NCBI RefSeq assembly: GCF_023017105.1
Contig: NZ_JALKEV010000007.1
Coordinates: 169,647 to 233,646 of the forward strand
Length of the DNA stretch: 64,000 nucleotides
Direction: 5' to 3'
Source of the DNA: Halalkalibacter sp. APA_J-10(15)
Lineage (GTDB): Bacteria; Bacillota; Bacilli; Bacillales; Bacillaceae_D
In this document: positions 34,586-43,469 of the stretch, one piece after another
Numbering within the stretch: position 1 is the stretch's first letter
How the letters are laid out: the number at the start of each line of letters is the position of its first letter
Notes under the pieces: model-generated
What the model was told of the DNA's origin: nothing
Seen by the model: only the letters and a program-made list of their open reading frames with translations
The model's database searches: none
Made by a program: the position numbers and the translations under genes

Positions 34586-37069
34586 TTATGTTGTTTGCTT
34601 ATGGCTCGATTTTAAATAACGACCTGTATAGGATTGAGGTGTAAGTGCGATTTGTTTAGGTGTACCTTGTACAACGATTTCACCGCCACGTTCCCCTCCT
34701 TCAGGACCCATGTCAATGATCCAATCTGCTTGTGCTATAACTTCGATAGTATGTTCGACAACGATTACGGTGTTTCCTGCATCAACAAGTCGATTTAGGA
34801 GGAGAAGTAACTGCTTAATATCACTTTGATGTAATCCGGTTGTTGGCTCATCGAGTATATACAATGTATGACCAGTTTTCTGTTTATATAATTCTTTTGC
34901 TAGCTTTAATCTTTGACCTTCCCCTCCAGATAGTGTTGTTACAGATTGTCCCCAGTTTAAATAACCGAGTCCAATTTCACATAGAAGATTAATAATAGGT
35001 GCTATTTTTTTATGGTCTTGAAAGAGAGCTTGAGTTTCGGCAATAGACATATCTAATAACTCGGATATTGAATAGCCTTTAAATGTAACGCTTAAAATTT
35101 GGTCTTTAAATCTTTTTCCTTTGCAGGCAGGGCAAGTCACTTCTACATCAGGTAAGAAGTGCATATTTGTCGTTACAAAACCAAGGCCTTGGCAATGCTC
35201 ACATCTTCCCCCAACGGTGTTAAAGGAGAAATCCTTTGGTTTGAGTTCACATTCTTTTGCGAGAGGAAGGGCAGCATAGACGTGACGAATAAATGAAAAG
35301 ACATCTGTGTATGTTGCAACATTCGATCGTTGCATTCTTGTAAGTGGTGCTTGGCTAACTGTAACTAAATTCTTAATATGTTCAAGGCCTGTGATTCTTT
35401 CGTAACCTGTTGATCCTTTTGTTGAAATTGTTGAAAGGATGTCAAATACTAAGCTGGATTTTCCTGAGCCAGACACTCCAGTTACAGCAATAAAGCATTG
35501 GAGTGGGAATTTGGCAGTAATGTTTTTTAAATTATGTTTAGTGGCATGGTGGATAGTAAGATAATGACCGTCGCCTTGTCTGTATTGACTTCGATCAGGT
35601 GATTGAGTGGTATGTTTAAGGTATGAGCCTGTAATGGAAGATGGTTGATTAATAATTTCAGTTGGACTTCCTTCACCAACGATCGTTCCGCCGAACTTCC
35701 CAGCACCAGGTCCGATATCAATAATATGGTCAGCACTTCTCATAACATCACGATCGTGCTCGATTAAGAGAACTGTGTTTCCTAAATCTCGTAGCTGCTG
35801 CATAATCGTAATGAGTCCATCTGTATCTTTTGGATGGAGACCGGCAGTTGGCTCATCTAAAATGTATAAGACTCCAGTTAAACCTGATCCGAGAATTGTC
35901 GCTAAGCGTAGCCGCTGTGCTTCCCCTCCAGATAACGTAATGGTTTGGCGATCTAAGGTTAGATATCCTAAACCAACCTTCATAATCCTTGTTAATTTAG
36001 TTTTAAAATCATGGATAATCGTTTCCGTGAAGTCATAGTGATCAGTCGAAAGTGATTGCTTAAGCTCATTTAACCATTGAAGCACCTCTTCAAGAGATCG
36101 GTTAGCTAAAGCTGTAATAGATTGTCCACACATCTTTACTTTTCGTGCTTCTGATTTTAAGCGCTCCCCGTTACAAGTAGGACATGTTTTTGTATAAAAT
36201 AGCTGTGCTTCACCGGATAGTCCGCCTTTTTCCTTATACCTCCTCCAAATACTTGTAAGTACCCCTTCGAATTTTCCTTGGCCTACTGTCTTAGGTGGTT
36301 GTTTATCTGGGAAATGAGCCATAAAAGCCGCACTTTCTACACCGTAATAGAGCAAATCCTTTTGAAGAGTGTTCCATTGTTTCAATGGAAGGGTTAAATC
36401 AATATCAATCTCATAATAGCGAGTAGCTGCTTGTAGGATACTTATTTGATAATCACGTAATTGCCCCTTCCAAATGGTGACACCATCGTCTTGAATAGTC
36501 TGATTATCATTAAAAACTAGGCTAGTTTGCAATTCTGCAACGTGTCCAAGTCCATCACATGAGAGACATGCTCCTTCAGGTTTATTAAATGAGAAATGAC
36601 TACGTGTTAATTTTTCAAACCGATGTTTGCAGTGGGGGCAAGTTTGATATTGCTTGAATGGATGATCTTCAAATTCCTCTTTGTCGATGATTGGATGTAT
36701 AGTATTTTCGCAACTAGGACAAGACCTTTCACCTAATTTCTCGTAAAGTACACGTAAGAATGTATACATATCTGTGATCGTTCCTACTGTGGATCGTGGG
36801 TTACGGTTTGTGACATGTTGATTAATACTAATAGATGGTGAGAGACCTGTAATAGAGTCGACTTTTGGTTTACTAACAGAGTCTGTTGTCATGCCCATCG
36901 ATTCCATGTATTGACGCTGACATTCTCTTTGTAGAGTGTCTAGCGCAAGTGTTGATTTGCCTGAGCCAGAAGGTCCAGTTAGTACAACTAATTGATTTTT
37001 GGGGATTTGCAGTGAAATGCTTTTTAAGTTATGCTCTCGTGCTCTTTGAATAATAATTGAATCTTTCAA
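34586..37069 (-). CDS. UvrA-like ABC ATPase (UvrA2/drug-resistance type)
   Basis: 827 residues, clearly shorter than the ~950 of housekeeping UvrA. Two ABC modules (Walker A GPSGSGKST and GVSGSGKSS; signatures LSGGEAQRLRLATILGSG and LSGGEGQRLKLAKELY), zinc-binding CPHC/CLSC and CEHC/CPAC pairs, and a reduced region where UvrA binds UvrB. Such UvrA2/DrrC-like proteins are linked to tolerance of DNA-binding drugs. The start is TTG 37069, six bases after AGGAGGG; the frame is open to 37096. It is upstream of the BmrA-like exporter and divergent from a double-MerR regulator, which suggests a drug-responsive module. Confidence 0.87.
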   Translation of the reverse strand: MKDSIIIQRAREHNLKSISLQIPKNQLVVLTGPSGSGKSTLALDTLQRECQRQYMESMGMTTDSVSKPKVDSITGLSPSISINQHVTNRNPRSTVGTITDMYTFLRVLYEKLGERSCPSCENTIHPIIDKEEFEDHPFKQYQTCPHCKHRFEKLTRSHFSFNKPEGACLSCDGLGHVAELQTSLVFNDNQTIQDDGVTIWKGQLRDYQISILQAATRYYEIDIDLTLPLKQWNTLQKDLLYYGVESAAFMAHFPDKQPPKTVGQGKFEGVLTSIWRRYKEKGGLSGEAQLFYTKTCPTCNGERLKSEARKVKMCGQSITALANRSLEEVLQWLNELKQSLSTDHYDFTETIIHDFKTKLTRIMKVGLGYLTLDRQTITLSGGEAQRLRLATILGSGLTGVLYILDEPTAGLHPKDTDGLITIMQQLRDLGNTVLLIEHDRDVMRSADHIIDIGPGAGKFGGTIVGEGSPTEIINQPSSITGSYLKHTTQSPDRSQYRQGDGHYLTIHHATKHNLKNITAKFPLQCFIAVTGVSGSGKSSLVFDILSTISTKGSTGYERITGLEHIKNLVTVSQAPLTRMQRSNVATYTDVFSFIRHVYAALPLAKECELKPKDFSFNTVGGRCEHCQGLGFVTTNMHFLPDVEVTCPACKGKRFKDQILSVTFKGYSISELLDMSIAETQALFQDHKKIAPIINLLCEIGLGYLNWGQSVTTLSGGEGQRLKLAKELYKQKTGHTLYILDEPTTGLHQSDIKQLLLLLNRLVDAGNTVIVVEHTIEVIAQADWIIDMGPEGGERGGEIVVQGTPKQIALTPQSYTGRYLKSSHKQTT

Positions 37070-37123
37070 ATGATTCCCTCCTTTTGTCATTACCACTTCA
37101 TCTTATAACATTAATGCAAGTGC

Positions 37124-37187
37124 TAAGGTTTTAAAGATTCTTCATGATATAATAAATATTAATCCGTCAAGTAGATTTAAGGTTTTA
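37124..37187. promoter_or_regulatory. Divergent control region with direct repeat
   Basis: TAAGGTTTTA occurs at 37124-37133 and 37178-37187, flanking a TATAAT at 37148-37153. The repeats lie between the UvrA-like and double-MerR genes and may be binding sites of the MerR protein; the spacing (54 bp) is larger than in classical MerR promoters. Confidence 0.4.
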
Positions 37188-37209
37188 CAATAAGGATAGG
37201 GGTGGTGAG

Positions 37210-37929
37210 ATGATAAGGCCTATTGAAGTAGCACGACGTTTGAAGATCAGTACAAGTGCACTTCGTCATTATGAATCATGGGGGCTTGTACCAAAAGTAA
37301 AGCGAGCTTCAAATGGTTATCGAGAGTACACAGACGAACATGTTGCCTATTTTGAATGTATCCGGGCAATGAATACAGGTTTTGGGATGAATGTTATTAG
37401 AGAAGTAATGCCACTCATTCAAGAAGCGCGCATTACGGAGGCATTATGGATTGTCAATAACGTCCAAGTGGACATGCATAATCATAAAAAGAAAGCTGAG
37501 CAAGCTCTTGCTATACTGGAAAGAGATGAAAGTGGTGAAAATGTTCCAGCTTTTAAGAAAAAAACGTATACAATTGGAGAAGCCGCTGAGCAGATTGGTG
37601 TTCCAGTTTCAACATTAAGGCATTGGGAGAAGGAAGGGCTAATCAAACCAAAGAGAGATGGTGAAAATGGTTATAGGATTTATTATGCACCAGATCTTCG
37701 TAAACTCCTTGTTATTAGGTCGCTACAGACAGCGGTGAAATCATTAGAAACTGTGCGAGAAGTATTAGAGGAGATGGATCAAAATAATATTGCTGAAGCG
37801 ATTAAAAAAACGAAGGAGTCTTTAGTTTATTTGGATTATATTATCAAGGAACAGCTTAGAGGAATGGGCTTTTTATATCAATTATGTGAAATAATAGATC
37901 GAAAAAAAGGGGGGGAGGAAGAATTATGA
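37210..37929 (+). CDS. Double-MerR transcriptional regulator
   Basis: 239 residues containing two complete MerR winged-helix domains in one chain: residues 1-70 (IEVARRLKISTSALRHYESWGLVPKV) and about 117-185 (YTIGEAAEQIGVPVSTLRHWEKEGLIKPK), each followed by a helical dimerisation-like segment. Ordinary MerR proteins have one such domain and act as homodimers. No large ligand domain or metal Cys cluster is visible. Divergent to the UvrA-like/BmrA operon and overlapping the deacetylase gene by ATGA. ATG follows GGGGTGG closely. Likely a drug or envelope-stress sensor, by context only. Confidence 0.85.
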   Translation: MIRPIEVARRLKISTSALRHYESWGLVPKVKRASNGYREYTDEHVAYFECIRAMNTGFGMNVIREVMPLIQEARITEALWIVNNVQVDMHNHKKKAEQALAILERDESGENVPAFKKKTYTIGEAAEQIGVPVSTLRHWEKEGLIKPKRDGENGYRIYYAPDLRKLLVIRSLQTAVKSLETVREVLEEMDQNNIAEAIKKTKESLVYLDYIIKEQLRGMGFLYQLCEIIDRKKGGEEEL

Positions 37930-38648
37930 AAAGAAAGAGCATAGTGGTTCTCAGTGTGAGTTTACTTGTTATGATGGGAATAGGTTATAGCTTAAATGAA
38001 TTTTCTAGTGCTAGAAGTGTTCAGTTATTTGGAAATATTGTTCCTAAAGTGGACACAGATGACAAAGTCGTTGCTTTGACGTTTGATGATGGACCAGGGG
38101 AGTTTACGGATGATATTTTAGCTATTTTAAATGCGAAAGGGATCAAAGCGACTTTTTATTTGACAGGGTTAGAAATTGAGCAAGATTTTGCTGCGGCAGA
38201 GAGAATCGTAGAGGAAGGGCATGAGGTAGGGAATCACTCATATTCTCATCCACGAATGGTTTTCAAATCTCCATCATTTATAGAAATTGAAGTTGAGCAA
38301 ACAGATCAGCTGATTCGCTCGATTGGCTATGAGGGTGACATCCATTTTCGTCCTCCTTATGGCAAAAAGCTTGTGTTTCTTCCATATTATTTATCTAAGG
38401 GTGATCGTAAAACCATTATGTGGAGTATTGAGCCTGAATCTTATCCGGATGTGGCAGATGACGCGGATCTTATTGTTGAACATGTTGTTGAACAAATCGA
38501 ACCTGGTTCCATTATTTTGCTCCATGTCATGTATGAGAGCAGAATTGAATCATTGAAAGCTGTAGAAGGAATTGTGACGGAATTAGAGGAATTAGGTTAT
38601 ACATTTCAAACGGTATCAGAATTGTTGGAGTATGAGATGGAAGGATAA
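37926..38648 (+). CDS. Polysaccharide deacetylase (NodB/CE4), membrane-anchored
   Basis: 240 residues. N-terminal signal anchor (about 5-24), then a carbohydrate esterase 4 domain: motif 1 TFDDGPGEF, motif 2 HEVGNHSYSHPR with the metal-binding His pair, motif 3 RPPYGKK, and the late LLHVMYES. Such enzymes remove N-acetyl groups from peptidoglycan or other amino-sugar polymers outside the cell. Motif 4 is weak (MWSIEPESYPD, lacking the usual WxxD). Overlaps the double-MerR gene by four bases, so it is part of that regulator's operon, suggesting a link between envelope modification and drug stress. Confidence 0.88.
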   Translation: MKRKSIVVLSVSLLVMMGIGYSLNEFSSARSVQLFGNIVPKVDTDDKVVALTFDDGPGEFTDDILAILNAKGIKATFYLTGLEIEQDFAAAERIVEEGHEVGNHSYSHPRMVFKSPSFIEIEVEQTDQLIRSIGYEGDIHFRPPYGKKLVFLPYYLSKGDRKTIMWSIEPESYPDVADDADLIVEHVVEQIEPGSIILLHVMYESRIESLKAVEGIVTELEELGYTFQTVSELLEYEMEG

Positions 38649-38781
38649 AATACTTAAAGTGAATGTCTAGCGAATGGATTTAGGTCCATTGACTTATGTA
38701 AGAAGGCTAAAAGTCATAAGCTTGTTAATGGAAATCATGTTACAATATGAACAGATTATAATTACTTAGGAGGAGAAGGCA

Positions 38782-39696
38782 GTGGGGAAACGAGTATTAC
38801 TGTTTATTATTACGAATATTCTTGTCATGACAACGATTGTTATTGTCTGGTCGTTAATTACAAGATACACGGGAATTAGTGGTTCTTTTGAAGATGGTAG
38901 TGGGGGGTTAGGAATTGATTATGGTTCGCTAATGGTATTTAGTATATTGGTAGGTTTCACAGGAGCATTCATCTCACTTGCGATGTCACGCTTCGTTGCG
39001 AAAAAGATGATGAGGGTGAAGGTGCTAGATCCAGATGGAAGCCTGACTGCCCAAGAGCGAGCGGTTGTCGAGAAGGTACATAGATTGTCACGAGCTGCAG
39101 GTTTAGTTCATATGCCAGAGGTAGGTATTTATCAATCACCAGAAGTGAATGCTTTTGCAACAGGTCCATCAAAGAAAAGATCGTTAGTCGCTGTTTCATC
39201 AGGCTTGCTGAATGTGATGGATGATGATGCGGTTGAAGGGGTCATTGCCCATGAGGTCGCTCATGTTGTAAATGGCGATATGGTCACGATGACGCTACTA
39301 CAGGGTGTGATTAATACGTTTGTTGTGTTCTTCTCACGTATTGCGGCGATTTTGGTTTCGCGTTTAGTTCGTTCTGAACTACAGTGGATTGTTCGGTTTG
39401 CGGCGATAATTATTTTCCAAATCTTGTTCTCGATCCTTGGAAGCTTGGTAGTTAATGCGTATTCACGATATCGCGAATACCATGCCGATCAAGGTGGAGC
39501 TGATTTGGCAGGAAGAGATAAAATGGCTCATGCACTACGTTCATTACAGCAGCATATTGAACGTGCAAATGTGAATGATCATACGGATGATTCGGCTGTG
39601 CAGACAATGAAAATTAGCGGAAAAGGGAATGTGATGAAGCTGTTCTCCTCTCACCCTGATTTAAATGATCGAATTGCTCGTTTAGAACAAAGGTAG
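38782..39696 (+). CDS. htpX: HtpX-like membrane metalloprotease
   Basis: 304 residues, M48B family. Two N-terminal membrane helices, zinc motif H157-E-V-A-H161 in [14 protein letters not shown], two further helices, then [13 protein letters not shown] with the third zinc ligand Glu. HtpX degrades misfolded membrane proteins. The pre-domain [21 protein letters not shown] is family-typical. GTG start after AGGAGGAGAAGG. Next gene (tyrosine phosphatase) starts 23 bases downstream. Confidence 0.92.
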   Translation: MGKRVLLFIITNILVMTTIVIVWSLITRYTGISGSFEDGSGGLGIDYGSLMVFSILVGFTGAFISLAMSRFVAKKMMRVKVLDPDGSLTAQERAVVEKVHRLSRAAGLVHMPEVGIYQSPEVNAFATGPSKKRSLVAVSSGLLNVMDDDAVEGVIAHEVAHVVNGDMVTMTLLQGVINTFVVFFSRIAAILVSRLVRSELQWIVRFAAIIIFQILFSILGSLVVNAYSRYREYHADQGGADLAGRDKMAHALRSLQQHIERANVNDHTDDSAVQTMKISGKGNVMKLFSSHPDLNDRIARLEQR

Positions 39697-39719
39697 GCAT
39701 AATGAAGAGGTGAGTACGA

Positions 39720-40178
39720 ATGATTCATGTGTTATTTGTTTGCTTAGGCAACATATGTCGCTCACCAATGGCAGAAGCTGTATTTCGCCATTTAGTAGAG
39801 CAAGAAGGGTTAAGTGACCAAATTGTTATTGATTCTGCAGGTACAGGGCCGTGGCATGTTGGGAAGCGACCTCACAAAGGGACACTAGCCAAGCTAACAG
39901 AATACAAGATTTCTTCTGAAGGCATGAAAGCAAGACAATTGCAAAAAGAAGATGCAAAAGCATTTGATTATATTGTCGCAATGGATGAAAGCAATCTGAC
40001 AAATATTAAGCGAGTGATAGGTGAGCCAGAGGGTGTGATGGTTATTCGGTTACTCGATTTGACAGAGCATAAGAAGGATGTGCCAGATTCCTATTACTCA
40101 AATGATTTTCAGGAGACGTATGATCTAGTGTTAGATGGATGTCAAGCACTATTGAAGGAAATTAAAAAGACCATCTAG
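39720..40178 (+). CDS. Low-molecular-weight protein tyrosine phosphatase
   Basis: 152 residues, usual size. P-loop C8-LGNIC-R14 (VCLGNICRSPMAEA) is the catalytic CX5R signature; the general-acid loop reads VPDSYYSND where the family normally has DPYY, with Asp retained. It dephosphorylates tyrosine (or arginine) residues in the cytoplasm; the similarly sized Bacillus YfkJ is the closest relative I can name. Likely co-transcribed with htpX. Confidence 0.9.
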   Translation: MIHVLFVCLGNICRSPMAEAVFRHLVEQEGLSDQIVIDSAGTGPWHVGKRPHKGTLAKLTEYKISSEGMKARQLQKEDAKAFDYIVAMDESNLTNIKRVIGEPEGVMVIRLLDLTEHKKDVPDSYYSNDFQETYDLVLDGCQALLKEIKKTI

Positions 40179-40191
40179 ACTGAAGAAATAG

Positions 40192-40232
40192 CCATTGATA
40201 AAGGAACTCCCTTTTCAATGGCAGTTTTTTTA
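40192..40232 (+). terminator. Terminator of htpX-phosphatase operon
   Basis: GCCATTGA..AAAGG pairs with CCTTT..TCAATGGC (loop AACTC), followed by AGTTTTTTT. Confidence 0.85.
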
Positions 40233-40236
40233 AACT

Positions 40237-40281
40237 TAAAGGGCACCAAGAAGTTAAAAAGCAAACTTTTTTGGTGCCCTC
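40237..40281. terminator. Second hairpin, likely terminator for ABC-F side
   Basis: AGGGCACCAA..AAGTT pairs with AACTT..TTGGTGCCCT. It sits between the phosphatase and the convergent ABC-F gene and may serve both strands. The remaining bases to 40437 show nothing recognisable. Confidence 0.6.
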
Positions 40282-40437
40282 CCTATCGCGTTTTCCTTAT
40301 TGACTTGTCTGGGTTTAAGGTAAAATTTGTGAAAAGTTTGCTGTTTAAGTAAATTCGCTGGTGACGTCGAGTCCGTACGTGAAAGTAAAACACGTTCATC
40401 CAAACTGAAAATCTGTCTACCAACTTCATAGCTTCTC

Positions 40438-41997
40438 TTACAACTTTTTCTTTTCAGCTAATAATTGTTGAAATTCTTTTTCTAATTGATCAGAAGGGCT
40501 TATACTTAGTAAGCTTAGTATTTCTGTAATCCGTGTTTCAATGATTAATTTCCGATCATCGCTGTTTTGTGTAGGTCTTTCTTTGTGAGCTTGATATTCC
40601 TCATACGTTCCAGCAAAGACATGAAGCTTCTTCTGGTTAATCTCAATCACTTTTGTAGCAACGCTCTTAATGAATTGGCGGTCATGAGATACGAATAGAA
40701 CGGTTCCTTCATATTCCTGTAAGAGAGCTTCTAATGCTTTAACGGCTTCAATGTCAAGAAATGTAGTCGGTTCATCTAAAATCAACGTATTGCAATGACT
40801 GACAAATAGCTTAGCAAGAGCTACTTTGACTCGTTCGCCGCCACTTAATACATGCACAGGCTTATGAACGTCCTGCCCTAAAAAATGGAGTCGTGCTAAG
40901 ACGGTTCGAATGAGTGTTTCACTTTGTTTTGAGGTTTCCTTCACGTTCATTAAAATACTTTCCTTCGTTTGTAGAAGGGAAAGGTGCTGGCTTAAATAAC
41001 CGACGATGACAGCTGGTGATATGGATACTTCTTTATTTGGTGAGATCAATTGGTTGAGTAAGGTTGTTTTACCACTTCCATTTTTCCCAATGATCGCTAT
41101 TTTTTCTCCACCGTAAATAAAGAACGATTGCTTGCTCCATAAAGTTCGGTTATCGATTTGTCCTACTAGCTGTTCAACTCGAATGATCATCCGCCCGTGG
41201 AAGGCTTCTTGGTTCGGTATTTCCATTTTTAGTTCGGTCAAATCTTTAGGCTTTTCAATTTCTTCGATCTTTTCTAACCGGGTTTCAAGAGCTTTAGCGG
41301 TTTGCTGAAGCTTTTTTTGTTTTTTGGCGAAATACGGTTTTGCACCAGTTATTTTGGCCTCTGAACGACTTACATTCTTTGGCTTCTTCGTCGCTTTTGC
41401 AGCACGTTTTTCTTTGCCTGCGATGGCACGTTCAAGCTTATTCTTTTCTTTCATATACTTATCGTATTCCTCGTGATGATGAGATCTGTGATGATCCTTT
41501 TGTTCGATGTACGACGAATAGTTTCCGTTATACATGTTAAGATTACTATCTTCAATTTCCCATATGGTCGTACATAATTGATCGAGGAACGCACGGTCAT
41601 GGGAAACAATGACAAACGCTCCAGACCAATTTCGTAGTTTCTGCTCAAGCCATTCAATATGTTCTTTGTCTAAGTGAGTGGTTGGTTCATCTGCAAAAAG
41701 AATAGTTGGCGATTCTTGTATGGCTTGTTGAATATAGGCTTGAGTCATTTCACCACCACTTTTTCCATCAACCATTTCTTTAAGCTGAGGAAGAAGGAAT
41801 GTTGTAACATCAGAGTTAATGGTTCCTTTAGTAGGCTTCTGTTTACGAGCAAGTATGTGTAGCAAGGTCGATTTTCCAGTGCCATTTTTACCGATTAATC
41901 CAATTCGATCCTGTTGATGTATCGTTAATTTCTCCGCCTTTAATAATGTATTTCCTTGTATTTCAATGACGATTTGATGCCCTTCAAGTAATAGCAT
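40438..41997 (-). CDS. Vga-like ABC-F ribosome protection protein
   Basis: 519 residues, close to Vga(A) (522). Two ABC domains (Walker A GKNGTGKST and GKNGSGKTT; signatures KSGGEMTQ and LSGGERVKVALAKL) with no membrane part, joined by a long basic coiled linker (RAAKATKKPKNVSRSEAKITGAKPYFAKKQKKL). From memory this aligns closely with Vga(A) (PQLK..KSGGE; LADEPTT; GAFxIVSHDRAFLDxLCTTIWEI). Vga-type ABC-F proteins displace pleuromutilin, lincosamide and streptogramin A drugs from the ribosome. The frame runs on to 42078, but ATG 41997 has AAGGAGC nine bases upstream and fits the family start. A leader attenuator lies upstream. Confidence 0.88.
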   Translation of the reverse strand: MLLLEGHQIVIEIQGNTLLKAEKLTIHQQDRIGLIGKNGTGKSTLLHILARKQKPTKGTINSDVTTFLLPQLKEMVDGKSGGEMTQAYIQQAIQESPTILFADEPTTHLDKEHIEWLEQKLRNWSGAFVIVSHDRAFLDQLCTTIWEIEDSNLNMYNGNYSSYIEQKDHHRSHHHEEYDKYMKEKNKLERAIAGKEKRAAKATKKPKNVSRSEAKITGAKPYFAKKQKKLQQTAKALETRLEKIEEIEKPKDLTELKMEIPNQEAFHGRMIIRVEQLVGQIDNRTLWSKQSFFIYGGEKIAIIGKNGSGKTTLLNQLISPNKEVSISPAVIVGYLSQHLSLLQTKESILMNVKETSKQSETLIRTVLARLHFLGQDVHKPVHVLSGGERVKVALAKLFVSHCNTLILDEPTTFLDIEAVKALEALLQEYEGTVLFVSHDRQFIKSVATKVIEINQKKLHVFAGTYEEYQAHKERPTQNSDDRKLIIETRITEILSLLSISPSDQLEKEFQQLLAEKKKL

Positions 41998-42078
41998 ATA
42001 TATCCAGCTCCTTATGTGCTTAAGAGGCGACTGAAAAAGTACAAATTGACCTTTTTTAGTGCCGATGGTAGGAGACAT

Positions 42079-42283
42079 GAAAAAGCCTCCTATCTGACAG
42101 GATCAGAATAGGAGGCATAAAGGTACACATGCCGAATAGAGAAGAAACAGGTGTCTGTTTCATTCTAATCCTATTCTGAATCAAAGAATCGAAGAGCACG
42201 CACAAATTCATAAAAGCGGTCGTCGCTTTTAGTCGAAGTATACGTAAACTCATTCTATTCTACATTCAAAAATAGGATTAGAA
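42079..42283 (-). promoter_or_regulatory. Four-segment transcription attenuator of Vga-like gene
   Basis: On the minus strand four segments can pair: 1 (42283-42265, TTCTAATCCTATTTTTGAA), 2 (42180-42163, TTCAGAATAGGATTAGAA), 3 (42116-42103, GCCTCCTATTCTGA) and 4 (42097-42085, TCAGATAGGAGGC) followed by TTTTT. 1:2 leaves 3:4 free to form an intrinsic terminator; 2:3 shares 11 perfect base pairs (TCAGAATAGGA with TCCTATTCTGA) and acts as antiterminator. Leader attenuation is known for vga(A) and vmlR. Confidence 0.75.
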
Positions 42284-42289
42284 CTTCAT
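42278..42289 (-). CDS. Putative three-codon leader peptide (MKF)
   Basis: ATG AAG TTC TAA, ten bases after AAAGGGTG. Its last codons overlap attenuator segment 1, so a drug-stalled ribosome here would mask segment 1 and release segment 2 for antitermination. A GTG at 42302 in another frame gives a 15-codon alternative. Confidence 0.4.
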   Translation of the reverse strand: MKF

Positions 42290-42332
42290 CTATCCGGGTC
42301 ACCCTTTCTTGTTTAGACGTTGATTTTCTTTT

Positions 42333-42361
42333 ATGTTATAGGAGGGAGTTCAGTTTGTCAA
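42333..42361 (-). promoter_or_regulatory. Promoter of Vga-like gene
   Basis: Minus-strand TTGACA (42361-42356), 17-bp spacer, TAACAT (42338-42333). It overlaps the end of the methyltransferase gene by nothing but is adjacent to its stop, so the Vga-like gene is transcribed separately. Confidence 0.6.
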
Positions 42362-42363
42362 AT

Positions 42364-43350
42364 TTATTTTTCTTTTTGAAAAACAATTACATACCAGCCA
42401 CCTTCTTTAATAATCGGTTTTATTTGTTTGAGCTGAAAGTCTATATTTTTTCCATATTCAGTCAACTCCTCTTTTGTAGGTATTGGAAACATCTGTTCAT
42501 GTGCAGACATAAAACTATTAAAAGCTGAAGTGAAGGGTTGAATATTTTCTTTTCCGTTTAAAGGAGACATGATGGTCAAAAAGCCTTTAGGATATAAAGC
42601 TTTAGATGCTTGCTTAAAAAGGCGAGCCCGATCCTCTGTTGAAAAATAATAAAGGAGATTATTCATCATGACTAGATCAACAGGTTTGTGAGCTTGATAG
42701 GTCATTAAGTCTCTTTGTTCTATCATAATGGACGCTTCTTTACAAGAGCTACGAGCTTTCTTTGCTACTTGCTCATCAATTTCAATTCCGGTTAGTTGTA
42801 GAGCGTTATTTTTCTCATGAATTCGTTTTAAATAGCCACCGTGACCGCAACCGAAATCTAGTACAGACTGTATCTTTTCATTTTTGATTAAGTGATATAC
42901 TTTTGGAAATGCAAGTGTTTCAAGCAAACGTGATGTTTCAGCTACTGTATTTTCGTAATTTCGTTCCAGCAAATCCACATCATTTCCTACCATTAAGTCA
43001 CGATAAGAAAGCAAAGTCGGGATATGCAATTCCATCATTTCTTTTAGTAAAATGCCGATGGAATCAGGGCTGTCCTTAGATAAATAGCGTAAAATTTTCC
43101 GTTTTGTTTTCCACTTTCCTCTGCGACACTTTTTTAAATGACCTACAGCTAAACCAACTTCAACCCAACGTGTGAGAAGTTTTTTGTTAAACCCTTGTTG
43201 AGCTACTTCATCTATTGTTGTAGCTTTGCCGAAGTGATCAAATAATTTGAGTGAATAACCTAAGTGAGCGTGCCATGTCGGCAAAAACGCTTCATTTTTC
43301 TTCATCCATGATCGTGCCTGCCATAGCCGCTTGTATTCTTTTACCTTCAT
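42364..43350 (-). CDS. Class I SAM-dependent methyltransferase
   Basis: 328 residues. N-terminal ~110 residues look like a winged-helix dimerisation region of O-methyltransferases (FDHFGKATTIDEVAQQGFNKKLLTRWVEVGLAVGHL); then a Rossmann methyltransferase core with motif I VLDFGCGHGGYLKRI and acidic D-loop LTGIEIDEQV, motif IV LVMMNNLLYYF. It transfers methyl from S-adenosylmethionine to an unknown small molecule. Located just upstream of the Vga-like gene on the same strand but with a separate promoter between them. No close named homologue is recognised. Confidence 0.8.
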   Translation of the reverse strand: MKVKEYKRLWQARSWMKKNEAFLPTWHAHLGYSLKLFDHFGKATTIDEVAQQGFNKKLLTRWVEVGLAVGHLKKCRRGKWKTKRKILRYLSKDSPDSIGILLKEMMELHIPTLLSYRDLMVGNDVDLLERNYENTVAETSRLLETLAFPKVYHLIKNEKIQSVLDFGCGHGGYLKRIHEKNNALQLTGIEIDEQVAKKARSSCKEASIMIEQRDLMTYQAHKPVDLVMMNNLLYYFSTEDRARLFKQASKALYPKGFLTIMSPLNGKENIQPFTSAFNSFMSAHEQMFPIPTKEELTEYGKNIDFQLKQIKPIIKEGGWYVIVFQKEK

Positions 43351-43469
43351 TTATGCCTCCTCCTATTCTTTGAACCTCCACGGGTAATCTTCATGAGGTT
43401 TGAAGAGTTGACCTTGAAGCTTTTTTGTTATCTTCAGTTGCTTTTCAAGAGTTATAAAGGCACGTTAGG

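Noticed and set aside
34586-37069. Housekeeping UvrA
   Set aside because: Too short (827 residues), reduced UvrB-binding region and no uvrB neighbour; fits the UvrA2/drug-tolerance type.
42056-42253. 65-codon frame in the leader of the Vga-like gene (minus strand)
   Set aside because: It runs through the attenuator stems and terminator, has no ribosome site, and its codons are explained by the RNA structure.
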